NCBI GenBank assembly: GCA_022448525.1
Contig: JAKVCX010000004.1
Coordinates: 788,300-852,299 of the forward strand
Source: Tenacibaculum sp.
GTDB taxonomy: Bacteria; Bacteroidota; Bacteroidia; Flavobacteriales; Flavobacteriaceae
DNA length: 64,000 bases
Direction of reading: 5' to 3'
Below the pieces are notes generated by a model. It was not told where the DNA came from, did no database searches, and saw only the letters and a list, made by a program, of their open reading frames with translations. How positions within the stretch are numbered: position 1 is the first letter of the stretch; every line of letters begins with the position of its first letter. Positions 15,017 to 22,933 of the stretch are shown here, in pieces. A program made the translations under genes and the position numbers.

Positions 15017-16606
15017 TTATTCTTTTACAAAATGTGTGTTTACTAACTCAATAACACTTTCAACAGTTGGTAATTTTGCAACTTGTACTTCCGTAAAATA
15101 TTTAGAAGCTTCTTTTGCTGTAGTATCACCAATACAAAAAGCGATTTTATCAGCTTTATTTTCTTTCATATAACTCTCAACAGTTGATGGACTGTAGAAT
15201 AAAACACCATTTACTTTATCATCAACTTTAGTTGGGCTGTACATCGTTTTATATGCTTCAACTTCGTTAACTGAAATATTATTTTGAGCTAATTTCGTAG
15301 GTAAAGTATCCAATCGTAAATCACTACAGAAATAAGTAACTTCCTGACCTGAAATGTTTTCAGCTAAATACTGAGAAAGTTTATCTGCATTTCTTGCGGA
15401 AAAAACAACTTTACCAATTTTTTGCTCGATAAGTTTTTTCGTTCTTCTACCTACACAAAATATATTTTTGAACTGTAATTCATCAGCTGTGAAGCTATGT
15501 AAAAGTGCTTCTACTCCATTTTTGCTTGTGATAATTACATTTTCAATTTCTTCTTTTATAATTTTTGGTGCGATTCTATTGAATCTTACTTTAATAAAGT
15601 CACTATCATCAACTTTTACAGTTGTAGGAAGTAATTTTTTCTGAACTTCAGAAAGCTTTCTGGTAGAAAAAATAGAGAACTCTTTCTCTATTCCAAGATC
15701 ATTCATCATTATCAACTTTCCTCCTCTTTCGATAATGTAATTAGCACAATCTTTAGCTACATATTTATGTCTACCGACAGGAACTTTCTTACTTACTTCA
15801 ATTTTTTTCTTTCCGTCTCTACTTAATAAAACTCCTTTGAAAACAAGTTCTTTATCAACTTCATTAATGTAAGCTAATGCTCCAATTGGTGCAGTACATC
15901 CACCTTCTAAGCGGTTTAAAAACTCTCTTTCTATAGTTGTACAGGTTTCTGTATCAACATCGTTTAATTGATTACAAGCATCTACAGAAAAATCATCTTC
16001 AGCTAAAGCTGTAACCATAATTGCCCCTTGCGCTGGAGCAGGAATCATCCAAGAAAGATTGACAGCTCCTTTGGGTCTTTTTCCAATACGCTCTAATCCT
16101 GCCGCAGCAAAAATAGCTCCGTTCCACTCATTATCTTTAACCTTTTGTAAACGTGTATTTACATTTCCTCTTAAATCTTCAACTTTATGAGTAGGATAAC
16201 GATTTAACCATTGTGCTCTTCTACGTAGACTGCTTGTTGCAATAACTCCTTCTGCCTGAGCCATGAATTCCTCATTATCTTTCAACACAAGAATATCATT
16301 GTAATTCGCACGCTTTAAAACCGCCGCTTGAATAATTCCTTCTGGTAAAACTGTAGGAACATCCTTCATTGAATGTACAGCTATATCAATGTCTCCATTT
16401 AACATTGCTATATCTAAATTCTTAGTAAAAATTCCTGTGATTCCTAATTCGTAAAGAGGTTTATCTAGAACGATATCACCTGTTGATTTAATTGGGACTA
16501 TCTCTGTATTGTATTCTAGTTCTTCTAATAATTGTTGAACTTTTTTAGCTTGCCATAAAGCTAACTCGCTATCACGAGTACCGATTCTAATGATTTTCTG
16601 CATCAA
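15017..16606 (-). CDS. hemC-hemD: Fused hydroxymethylbilane synthase / uroporphyrinogen-III synthase
   Basis: One 529-residue frame holds two consecutive enzymes. Residues 1 to about 305 are hydroxymethylbilane synthase: IRIGTRDSELALWQA, HSMKDVPT with catalytic Asp82, TSSLRRRAQ, LRGNVNTRL, and Cys237 in LEGGCTAPIGA, which holds the dipyrromethane cofactor. Residues from about 310 to 529 are uroporphyrinogen-III synthase: a start with SIFSTRKLSE, IITSKNGVEAL, VGRRTK, VEAYKTMYS, FYSPSTVESYM and IAFCIGDTTAKEA. The fusion makes consecutive steps from porphobilinogen to uroporphyrinogen III. Its start overlaps the end of hemA by 20 bases. Confidence 0.95.
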   Translation of the reverse strand: MMQKIIRIGTRDSELALWQAKKVQQLLEELEYNTEIVPIKSTGDIVLDKPLYELGITGIFTKNLDIAMLNGDIDIAVHSMKDVPTVLPEGIIQAAVLKRANYNDILVLKDNEEFMAQAEGVIATSSLRRRAQWLNRYPTHKVEDLRGNVNTRLQKVKDNEWNGAIFAAAGLERIGKRPKGAVNLSWMIPAPAQGAIMVTALAEDDFSVDACNQLNDVDTETCTTIEREFLNRLEGGCTAPIGALAYINEVDKELVFKGVLLSRDGKKKIEVSKKVPVGRHKYVAKDCANYIIERGGKLIMMNDLGIEKEFSIFSTRKLSEVQKKLLPTTVKVDDSDFIKVRFNRIAPKIIKEEIENVIITSKNGVEALLHSFTADELQFKNIFCVGRRTKKLIEQKIGKVVFSARNADKLSQYLAENISGQEVTYFCSDLRLDTLPTKLAQNNISVNEVEAYKTMYSPTKVDDKVNGVLFYSPSTVESYMKENKADKIAFCIGDTTAKEASKYFTEVQVAKLPTVESVIELVNTHFVKE

Positions 16607-17852
16607 TTGTTTCTAAATTTGTGCCAAACACTTTTGCCATTACTTGTATGCTTTGGTTCACAGAAGTTTCTTCTGTTTTTAAGTGTTTTACAAATTGTGT
16701 AGTTATTTTTTGTATGAATCGTGATGTAATTGCCTCTGCTTGATCTACATCAAAATTATTAATCTTCTTTTTGTGAAAGTTTATTTCATCTCTTTTAATT
16801 GCTTCAAGAGATTGTTTTAAAGCATTAATTGCAGGTGTAAAACGTCGGTGATTTAACCATTCGTTAAACTCCTGTTTATGCTCTTCTATAATTTGCTTTG
16901 CATAAGGAATTTCTTCTTTTCGCTTCGCTAATGTTTCATCAGTAACTTTTGAAAGCTCATCAACATTTACCAACTTAACATTTTCTAGATTTTTAATACT
17001 TGGATCTACATTTGCAGGAACTGATAAATCTAATATTAAAAGATTACGATCTAACGGAATATTTTCTAAAGTAACGGTAGCTTCTGCTGCTCCTGTAGAA
17101 ACAATTAAAACATCTGCGTTATCAATTTCATTCGTTAAATTTTCAATTTTAGCTTTTTTAATTGATGGATGCTCTTTAATAAATTCATCAACTTTCTGCT
17201 CCGTTCTGTTTATTAAAGTGACTTGTTTGTTTTGCGTATACTCTGCTAGGTTTTTACAAGTATGTTTACCCATTTTACCTAATCCATATACCAAGATATT
17301 CTTGCTATTATAATCGTCTAGGTTGTCAATCAAATATTGAACTGCTGCATAAGAAACAGAAGTTGTTCCTGAACTTAATTTTGTTTCGTTCTTAACTCGC
17401 TTACTTGCTTGCATTACATTATTTAGTAATCTTTCCATATAAGCGTTTGTAGTTCCTTGCTCCTTTGCAATTTTAAAAGCAGTTCTTAACTGACCAACTA
17501 TTTCATAGTCACCTAAAATTTGACTATCTAACCCAGTTCCTATATTGAAAAGATGTTGAATTGCTTCTTGGTTTTTATGCACATAAGATATTTTAGCAAA
17601 CTCTTCAACCGAACCGTTAGAATGTTTACACAACATACTAATCAATTGAAAAGGATGCTCTGCAAAACCAATAATTTCTGTTCTATTACATGTAGATAAT
17701 ACAAATACTCCTTCAAAGTCATTTGACTTCGCTTCTTTTAATAAAGCTATTTTATCATCAGCTGCTAAAGAAAACTTACCACGAGTTTGCGCATCTGCCT
17801 TAATATAGCTTACTCCAATACTGTAAAAATTTTTATGTTTTGTACTTTCCAA
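16587..17852 (-). CDS. hemA: Glutamyl-tRNA reductase
   Basis: First step of C5 tetrapyrrole synthesis: NADPH-dependent reduction of glutamyl-tRNA to glutamate-1-semialdehyde. Catalytic Cys55 lies in VLSTCNRTEI; LDSQILGDYEIVGQLRTAF, RVKNETKLSSGTTSVSYAAVQ and the NADPH-binding VYGLGKMGKHTCKNL follow, with the helical dimerisation domain at the C-terminus (about 310-421). It is first in the minus-strand hem operon, with a -7 element at 17879-17886, and is divergent from an AraC-type regulator that may control it. Confidence 0.97.
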   Translation of the reverse strand: MESTKHKNFYSIGVSYIKADAQTRGKFSLAADDKIALLKEAKSNDFEGVFVLSTCNRTEIIGFAEHPFQLISMLCKHSNGSVEEFAKISYVHKNQEAIQHLFNIGTGLDSQILGDYEIVGQLRTAFKIAKEQGTTNAYMERLLNNVMQASKRVKNETKLSSGTTSVSYAAVQYLIDNLDDYNSKNILVYGLGKMGKHTCKNLAEYTQNKQVTLINRTEQKVDEFIKEHPSIKKAKIENLTNEIDNADVLIVSTGAAEATVTLENIPLDRNLLILDLSVPANVDPSIKNLENVKLVNVDELSKVTDETLAKRKEEIPYAKQIIEEHKQEFNEWLNHRRFTPAINALKQSLEAIKRDEINFHKKKINNFDVDQAEAITSRFIQKITTQFVKHLKTEETSVNQSIQVMAKVFGTNLETIDAENH

Positions 17853-17878
17853 TATTCTTTTTTTACATAAAACCTCGA

Positions 17879-17886
17879 CAAAAATA
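17879..17886 (-). promoter_or_regulatory. Candidate -7 element of the hemA operon
   Basis: The minus strand reads TATTTTTG, 26 bases upstream of the hemA ATG. This is the only good TAnnTTTG match upstream of the operon. The -33 box is poor (TAAA-like on the plus strand near 17902). Confidence 0.5.
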
Positions 17887-17960
17887 TAAAGTTAGTTTAG
17901 ATAAAAATATCGCTAGAAGAACTTAAAATGTCGTTTTTGGTTTTTCTACGTCATTTTTTT

Positions 17961-17988
17961 AGAAAACAGTTGATTTTCTTTACTTTTG
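17961..17988 (+). promoter_or_regulatory. Promoter and inverted repeat of the AraC-type regulator gene
   Basis: TACTTTTG at 17981-17988 fits the -7 consensus TAnnTTTG, with a leader of about 70 bases to the TTG start at 18068. Directly upstream, AGAAAA-N7-TTTTCT (17961-17979) forms a short inverted repeat that could be an operator. The repeat is AT-rich and may be chance. Confidence 0.4.
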
Positions 17989-18067
17989 TACTAGAATCAA
18001 GGAATACAAGATCAATTATCTAGAACTATTCTAAATAAAAGTATCAATTTACTAAATATTCATAGTC

Positions 18068-18949
18068 TTGAAAAATATCGCTGAAAGCACTTTTATCGAA
18101 ACCAATTTAGAAAATGGTTTTTTACTATTAGAGTTCTCGAACGAAACAATGGAAACTCAACGTTTTGAACGAGATATAGATAACTCTTTTATTCAATTGC
18201 ATTTTTGTGTTCACGGAAATGCGAAATTTCATTTTAATAATGGTAATTACACTTTTGATGTTTTAGAAGAACATTCAATCTTATTATACAACCCACAACA
18301 AAACCTTCCTTTGAATTTAGAGATTCAACCGAAAAGTTCATTGATTTCTCTTTTAGTTTCTATAAAAAAGTTTCACTCTTTATTTTCAAAAGAAGCAGGT
18401 TATATTTCATTTTTAAGTGACGAAAACAAGAATAGAAAGTACTATGATAATGCAACTATTAAACCAACCGTATTAATTGTTTTAAAGCAAATTATTAATG
18501 CAAATGTTAATAGTTCGTTACGAGACTTATACATCAAAGGAAAGATTTATGAATTATTAAGTCTCTATTTTCAAAAAGACGAATCTATTGAAGGAGATTA
18601 TTGTCCGTTTTTAGTTGATGAACGTGATGTTTCTAAAATTAGAAAGGCTAAAGACATAATTATTTCTCGCATGGCAGAACCTCCTACTCTACAAGAATTA
18701 TCGAATGAAACTGGATTAAACTTAAAAAAACTGAAAGAAGGATTCAAACAAGTTTACGGAGATACTGTTTATAGTTTTTTATTCGATTATAAAATGGAAC
18801 ACGCACGTAAATTACTAGAAAGTAATCAGTATAATGTGAATGAAGTTGGGCTCCAAGTAGGATACAGTACAGCAAGTCATTTTATAGCTGCTTTTAAAAA
18901 GAAATTTGGAACTACTCCTAAACAATACGTTTTATCTTTAAATAGTTAA
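18068..18949 (+). CDS. AraC-family transcriptional regulator next to heme genes
   Basis: The C-terminal domain (about 200-293) has two helix-turn-helix units: PTLQELSNETGLNLKKLKEGFKQVYG and YNVNEVGLQVGYSTASHFIAAFKKKFG, ending in TTPKQYV. The N-terminal 180 residues are a sensor domain of no clear family with a cupin-like beta-rich start (FHFNNGNYTF). It uses TTG at 18068, as no ATG precedes the conserved part. It is divergent from hemA, and its stop is directly followed by the SpoU methyltransferase start (no gap), in a unit that also contains hemH and hemJ. Control of heme or iron genes is an inference from position. Confidence 0.88.
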   Translation: MKNIAESTFIETNLENGFLLLEFSNETMETQRFERDIDNSFIQLHFCVHGNAKFHFNNGNYTFDVLEEHSILLYNPQQNLPLNLEIQPKSSLISLLVSIKKFHSLFSKEAGYISFLSDENKNRKYYDNATIKPTVLIVLKQIINANVNSSLRDLYIKGKIYELLSLYFQKDESIEGDYCPFLVDERDVSKIRKAKDIIISRMAEPPTLQELSNETGLNLKKLKEGFKQVYGDTVYSFLFDYKMEHARKLLESNQYNVNEVGLQVGYSTASHFIAAFKKKFGTTPKQYVLSLNS

Positions 18950-19471
18950 ATGAAACAACTTACACACTACGAAATAGAAAACAACGAAACTAAATTCCCT
19001 ATCACTATTGTTTGTGATGCAATTCGCACTCCAGAAAACATTGGAATGTGCTTTAGAATTGCGGAAAGTTTTGGTGTTCAAAAAATATATTTACATGAAA
19101 GTTCTCCTTCTATGGATAACAGAATTGTAAAAAAAACAGCTCGAAATACTTTGAATCAAATTGAATCAGAACAATATAATGATTTCAATAACTTGATGAG
19201 TACATTAAAAGAAGAAGGAAACACCATAATTGGTATTGAAATTACTGATGAAAGTATAACAATTCAAGATTTTGATTTTAAAAATCATGAAAAATTGGTA
19301 TTACTTTTAGGCAGTGAAAGAAACGGAATAGAAAATATAGATTTAGTTGACGCAACTGTCTCTATTCCAATGTATGGACGTAATTCCAGCATGAATGTAA
19401 TTCATAGTTTAGCAATTACTCTTTATGAAGCAACAAATCAAATTAAGTTAAGATCAGAAGTTATAAGTTAG
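18950..19471 (+). CDS. SpoU/TrmH-family RNA 2'-O-methyltransferase
   Basis: SAM-dependent methyltransferase of the SPOUT (trefoil-knot) class acting on a ribose of tRNA or rRNA. Signatures: DAIRTPENIGMCFRIAESFGVQKIYL (motif 1, with Asn and Arg), LLLGSERNGIENIDLVDATVSIPMYG (motif 2) and NSSMNVIHSLAITLYE (motif 3). It is short (173 residues), consisting of the catalytic domain only, with no added RNA-binding domain. The ATG abuts the stop of the AraC gene. The target nucleotide cannot be told from sequence. Confidence 0.9.
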   Translation: MKQLTHYEIENNETKFPITIVCDAIRTPENIGMCFRIAESFGVQKIYLHESSPSMDNRIVKKTARNTLNQIESEQYNDFNNLMSTLKEEGNTIIGIEITDESITIQDFDFKNHEKLVLLLGSERNGIENIDLVDATVSIPMYGRNSSMNVIHSLAITLYEATNQIKLRSEVIS

Positions 19472-19476
19472 AGAAC

Positions 19477-20076
19477 ATGAAAAACATACTTTTCATTATC
19501 ATATTTCTAAGCATTAACATTAATAGTCAAAATACTATTAAAGGAAAACTTATTACTTCTCAAAATTTTAAGGATCAATTTCCTTTTGTATTAGTTTCAG
19601 TAGATGGCTTGTCTGAAAAAAAATTATTGGATAAAGACGGTTTATTTGAGCTAAGAACCGATAAAGAACAATCTAATTATCTTCTCAAATTCTATATAGA
19701 TAACAAAGTTGTTAAAACTTACAGCTATAAACATTCTTGGCTTAAAAGAAAAAGACCAAAATCAATTTCATTCACAGAAACATGCTCTGCAAACAATAAA
19801 ACGGCAAGTCAAGATTGGAAAAATAACAGCCTTAAAATATACATCTACCAAGAGGATGAGTTATCAAAAGTAGATATTAAAATACAGCAAAAATATAATT
19901 TCAATTATGTTTTAGTTCACAAAAAAGATTATACAAATTATGATTGTTATAAAAACTATAATAATCGAGCTTTAAAATATTTAGTTCTAGCAAAAGAACT
20001 ATCAATCAAACATTTAAACAAAAACACAATTGGAAAAGATAGGTTTAGCCTTAAAGACAAAGCCTGTATCCAATAA
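19477..20076 (+). CDS. Exported protein of unknown function in the hemH unit
   Basis: Not a family I recognise. A signal peptide (about 1-18) precedes a region with GKLITSQNFKDQFPFVLVSVDGLSEKKLLDKDGLFEL that looks like a carboxypeptidase-regulatory (transthyretin-like) beta-sandwich, common in exported Bacteroidota proteins. The rest is basic, with Cys residues in FTETCSANN, DYTNYDCYKN and DKACIQ. It lies 5 bases after the SpoU gene and 10 bases before hemH, so it is cotranscribed. Confidence 0.65.
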   Translation: MKNILFIIIFLSININSQNTIKGKLITSQNFKDQFPFVLVSVDGLSEKKLLDKDGLFELRTDKEQSNYLLKFYIDNKVVKTYSYKHSWLKRKRPKSISFTETCSANNKTASQDWKNNSLKIYIYQEDELSKVDIKIQQKYNFNYVLVHKKDYTNYDCYKNYNNRALKYLVLAKELSIKHLNKNTIGKDRFSLKDKACIQ

Positions 20077-20086
20077 AATATAAAAA

Positions 20087-21106
20087 ATGAAAGGAGTTTT
20101 ATTAGTAAACTTAGGATCACCAGACAGTACAAATCCTAAAGATGTAAAAAAATATTTAGATGAGTTTTTAATGGACGAACGTGTTATTGACGTTCCTTAT
20201 TGGTTAAGATCATTTCTTGTACGAGGAATTATCTTAAACACTCGACCGAAAAAATCGGCAGCAGCCTATCAAAAAATTTGGTGGGTAGAAGGTTCACCTC
20301 TAATTGTTCTTTCAGAAAGATTGCAATCAAAAGTTCAAAATCAAACAGAATTACCTGTAGCCTTAGCGATGCGATATGGAAATCCATCTTTAAAATCTGG
20401 ATTACAGGAGCTATACGATAAAGGCGTTAAAGATGTTTTAATGATTCCTTTATATCCACAATTTGCAATGGCAACTACAGAAACGATTGTTGTGTTGGCA
20501 GAAGAATTAAGAAAAGAATTTTTCTCGGACATGAAAATAACAGACGTTCCTGCTTTTTACAACAAACCAGAGTATATCAAAGCTCTTTCAAACAGTATAA
20601 AAGATTATTTATCTGACAAAGATTATGATCATATTATGTTCTCATATCATGGAGTTCCAGAACGTCATATTCGTAAATCAGATATTACAAAATCTCACTG
20701 TAAAATAGATGGAAGCTGTTGTAATACTCCTTCCAAAGCACACGAGTTTTGTTATAGACACCAATGTTTTCAAACTACCAAAAATGTTATTAACGAATTA
20801 GGTTTAGATGAAGATAAAGTTACAACTACCTTTCAATCTCGTTTAGGAGTTGACCCTTGGCTACAACCATATACGGACAGAACATTAGTTAAAAAAGCGG
20901 AAAAAGACGGAGTTAAGAAATTAGCAATCGTTACTCCTGCATTCGTTTCAGACTGTTTAGAAACCTTAGAGGAAATAGCCATGGAGGGTAAAGAAGAGTT
21001 TATCGAAGCTGGTGGAGAAGAATTCCACACAGTACCTTGTATAAATGATAATGATGAGTGGGTAGCTGTTTTAGCGAAATGGATTAACGAGTTTAAAGAA
21101 AATTAG
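20087..21106 (+). CDS. hemH: Ferrochelatase
   Basis: Inserts Fe2+ into protoporphyrin IX, the last step of protoheme synthesis. The 339-residue protein matches HemH: GVLLVNLGSPDS near the start, GNPSLKSGLQELYD, LMIPLYPQFAMATTETI, catalytic His188 in FSYHGVPERH, and the conserved Glu region TPAFVSDCLETLEEI. A cysteine-rich stretch (about 208-232; CKIDGSCCN...CYRHQC) may bind an iron-sulfur cluster or metal, as in some bacterial ferrochelatases. It is followed after 2 bases by hemJ. Confidence 0.96.
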   Translation: MKGVLLVNLGSPDSTNPKDVKKYLDEFLMDERVIDVPYWLRSFLVRGIILNTRPKKSAAAYQKIWWVEGSPLIVLSERLQSKVQNQTELPVALAMRYGNPSLKSGLQELYDKGVKDVLMIPLYPQFAMATTETIVVLAEELRKEFFSDMKITDVPAFYNKPEYIKALSNSIKDYLSDKDYDHIMFSYHGVPERHIRKSDITKSHCKIDGSCCNTPSKAHEFCYRHQCFQTTKNVINELGLDEDKVTTTFQSRLGVDPWLQPYTDRTLVKKAEKDGVKKLAIVTPAFVSDCLETLEEIAMEGKEEFIEAGGEEFHTVPCINDNDEWVAVLAKWINEFKEN

Positions 21107-21108
21107 AC

Positions 21109-21708
21109 ATGGATTTTTTATACGTTAAATCACTTCATATTATTTTCGTAGTAACTTGGTTTGCTGGGTTATTTTACATTGTACGTCTTTTTATTTATCA
21201 TGCAGAAGCTGAAAAAAAAGAAGAACCGGCAAAAGAAATACTCCAAACACAATATAAATTAATGGAAAAACGGCTTTGGTATATTATTACCTGGCCTTCT
21301 GCTGTTTTAGCCAGTATTTTTGCATTTTGGATGCTTATTGAAAACCCAGTTTATTTGGAAATGCCATGGATGCATGTGAAGTTATCATTTGTTTTAGCTC
21401 TTTATTTTTATCATGGAAAATGTCATTCTATGTACAAACAACTTCAAAGAGATGAAGTAAAATACAGCTCGCTAAAACTTCGAATTTGGAACGAAGTAGC
21501 AACAATCATTCTATTTGCTGTTGTATTTTTAGTTGTTCTAAAAAATGCAATTAATTGGATTTGGGGTGTTGTAGGAATCATTTTGGTTTCCGTGCTACTT
21601 ATGATGAGTGTTAGACTTTATAAAAAAATTAGAGCTAAAAAGAGTTGGGATAAGTATGAAAAAACATTAATTGAAAAGAATAAAGAAGATGATGGTAATT
21701 TGAGTTAA
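21109..21708 (+). CDS. hemJ: HemJ-type protoporphyrinogen IX oxidase
   Basis: Membrane protein that oxidises protoporphyrinogen IX to protoporphyrin IX. It has four membrane helices and the two conserved residues of the family: His10 in VKSLHIIFVVTWFAGLFY and Lys91 in WMHVKLSF. At 199 residues it is longer than some HemJ proteins because of an extra C-terminal helix and charged tail. It starts 2 bases after hemH, and as no hemG or hemY gene is in the cluster, it fills the gap between hemF and hemH. Confidence 0.92.
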   Translation: MDFLYVKSLHIIFVVTWFAGLFYIVRLFIYHAEAEKKEEPAKEILQTQYKLMEKRLWYIITWPSAVLASIFAFWMLIENPVYLEMPWMHVKLSFVLALYFYHGKCHSMYKQLQRDEVKYSSLKLRIWNEVATIILFAVVFLVVLKNAINWIWGVVGIILVSVLLMMSVRLYKKIRAKKSWDKYEKTLIEKNKEDDGNLS

Positions 21709-21748
21709 TTATTTATCTTTCGCTTTTTAATTTTTAAATCCCCTAAAC

Positions 21749-22156
21749 ATGAAAAAATTCATTTTACTTTCATTTGTACTTATTTCTTTTATTTCTTGTT
21801 CTTCTGACAGTTCTTCTGATGGTGGAGATACAACCGATCCTGGACAAACATTAGACCCAATTATTGGTACTTGGAATTTATCAAAAGAAAATGGTTTCAA
21901 TGTAAACTCTTGTTCAGCTCAAAGTAGATATGTATTTACGAATGATGGTAAATTTACCTTTACTCAATATAGTACCATAAATAATGAATGTACTTTAGAC
22001 TCTCAAAACTCTTACAACGGAGAATGGACTAATAATGATGATGGAACATACTATATAAAAAGACATGGTTTTACATCTGGAACAGATGCTCCAATTAGTT
22101 TTGCCAATGATAATCAAGATATGATTATCGGAAAATTCACTTGGGCAAAACAATAA
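21749..22156 (+). CDS. Lipocalin-like lipoprotein
   Basis: A lipoprotein signal with lipobox ISCSS (Cys17), a Ser/Asp/Gly linker, and a small beta-barrel domain (about 40-135) with LDPIIGTWNLSKENGFNVNSC, YVFTNDGKFTFTQY and YNGEWTNNDDGTYYIK, the pattern of the lipocalin-like families of Bacteroidota outer-membrane lipoproteins. Two Cys (in NSC and NEC) may form a disulfide. The bound ligand is unknown. It lies 40 bases after hemJ and ends at a bidirectional terminator. Confidence 0.75.
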   Translation: MKKFILLSFVLISFISCSSDSSSDGGDTTDPGQTLDPIIGTWNLSKENGFNVNSCSAQSRYVFTNDGKFTFTQYSTINNECTLDSQNSYNGEWTNNDDGTYYIKRHGFTSGTDAPISFANDNQDMIIGKFTWAKQ

Positions 22157-22177
22157 AACCTAATAGAATAAAATGAT

Positions 22178-22217
22178 ATAAAAGGATAAAGATTCGTTGT
22201 AATTTTTATCCTTTTAT
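22178..22217. terminator. Bidirectional terminator overlapping the recR stop
   Basis: A 13-bp perfect inverted repeat (ATAAAAGGATAAA 22178-22190, TTTATCCTTTTAT 22205-22217) with a 14-nt loop lies between the convergent lipoprotein gene and recR. Its right arm contains the last codons of recR (stop at 22206-22208). Confidence 0.8.
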
Positions 22218-22823
22218 TGATTGTTCAAAAGGTATACGATTAATAATACTTCTACCTAGAGTTACTTCATCAGCATACTCTAACTCATCTCCTACAGAAA
22301 TTCCTCTTGCAATAGTGGAGGTCGTTATATTATACTTTTCTATTTGTTTATAAATGTAGAAATTCGTGGTATCTCCTTCCATTGTAGAACTCAAAGCAAA
22401 AATCAACTCCTTAACTTCTCCATTTTTAACTTTTTCTACCAAAGACTCGATATTCAAATTTTGAGGTCCCACTCCTTCTATTGGTGATATCTTTCCTCCT
22501 AACACATGATACAAACCTCGAAACTGACCTGTATTTTCAATTGCCATTACATCACGAATATCTTCAACAACACAAACCAATTCTTCCTTTCTATTAGGAT
22601 TACTACAAATATCACATAAGATTGTATCTGAAATATTATGGCATTTCCTGCATGATTTTACATCATTACGTAATTGCGTAAGTGCTTCGGCTAAATACTT
22701 TGTATGGTCCTTTGGTTGCTTTAATAAATGTAACACCAATCGTAATGCAGTTCGCTTTCCTATCCCAGGTAACCTACTCACCTCGTTCACTGCATTTTCA
22801 AGAAGTTTTGAAGAAAAATCCAT
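22206..22823 (-). CDS. recR: Recombination mediator RecR
   Basis: Acts with RecF/RecO in loading RecA at gaps. The 205-residue protein has the helix-hairpin-helix [12 protein letters not shown] (about 18-29), a zinc site of Cys58, Cys61, Cys70 and Cys73 ([16 protein letters not shown]), and the Toprim domain with [12 protein letters not shown] and the C-terminal [25 protein letters not shown]. It is a single gene convergent with the lipocalin gene. Confidence 0.96.
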   Translation of the reverse strand: MDFSSKLLENAVNEVSRLPGIGKRTALRLVLHLLKQPKDHTKYLAEALTQLRNDVKSCRKCHNISDTILCDICSNPNRKEELVCVVEDIRDVMAIENTGQFRGLYHVLGGKISPIEGVGPQNLNIESLVEKVKNGEVKELIFALSSTMEGDTTNFYIYKQIEKYNITTSTIARGISVGDELEYADEVTLGRSIINRIPFEQSIKG

Positions 22824-22877
22824 ATTGCGAAATTACAACAATCTACAAGAAGAGAAAAGATAAAACGCACTGTTGTC

Positions 22878-22909
22878 TTTGTTTGTTACTATCTTAAAAT
22901 GTACCTTTG
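22878..22909 (+). promoter_or_regulatory. Promoter of pepD
   Basis: TTTG at 22878-22881, 20 bases, then TACCTTTG at 22902-22909: a near-ideal Bacteroidota promoter (TTTG-N19/20-TAnnTTTG). The pepD ATG at 22934 lies 24 bases downstream. A TTG start at 22907 would lie inside the promoter, so it is excluded. Confidence 0.75.
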
Positions 22910-22933
22910 ATTCGTCAAATAAACTACAACAAG

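Noticed and set aside
15650..15720. Possible frameshift or missing stop joining hemC and hemD
   Set aside because: The frame reads through without a shift, and both halves are intact in one frame, so a real fusion is the simplest reading.
22907..22933. Longer pepD start at TTG 22907
   Set aside because: It lies inside the -7 element (22902-22909), so it cannot be in the mRNA.
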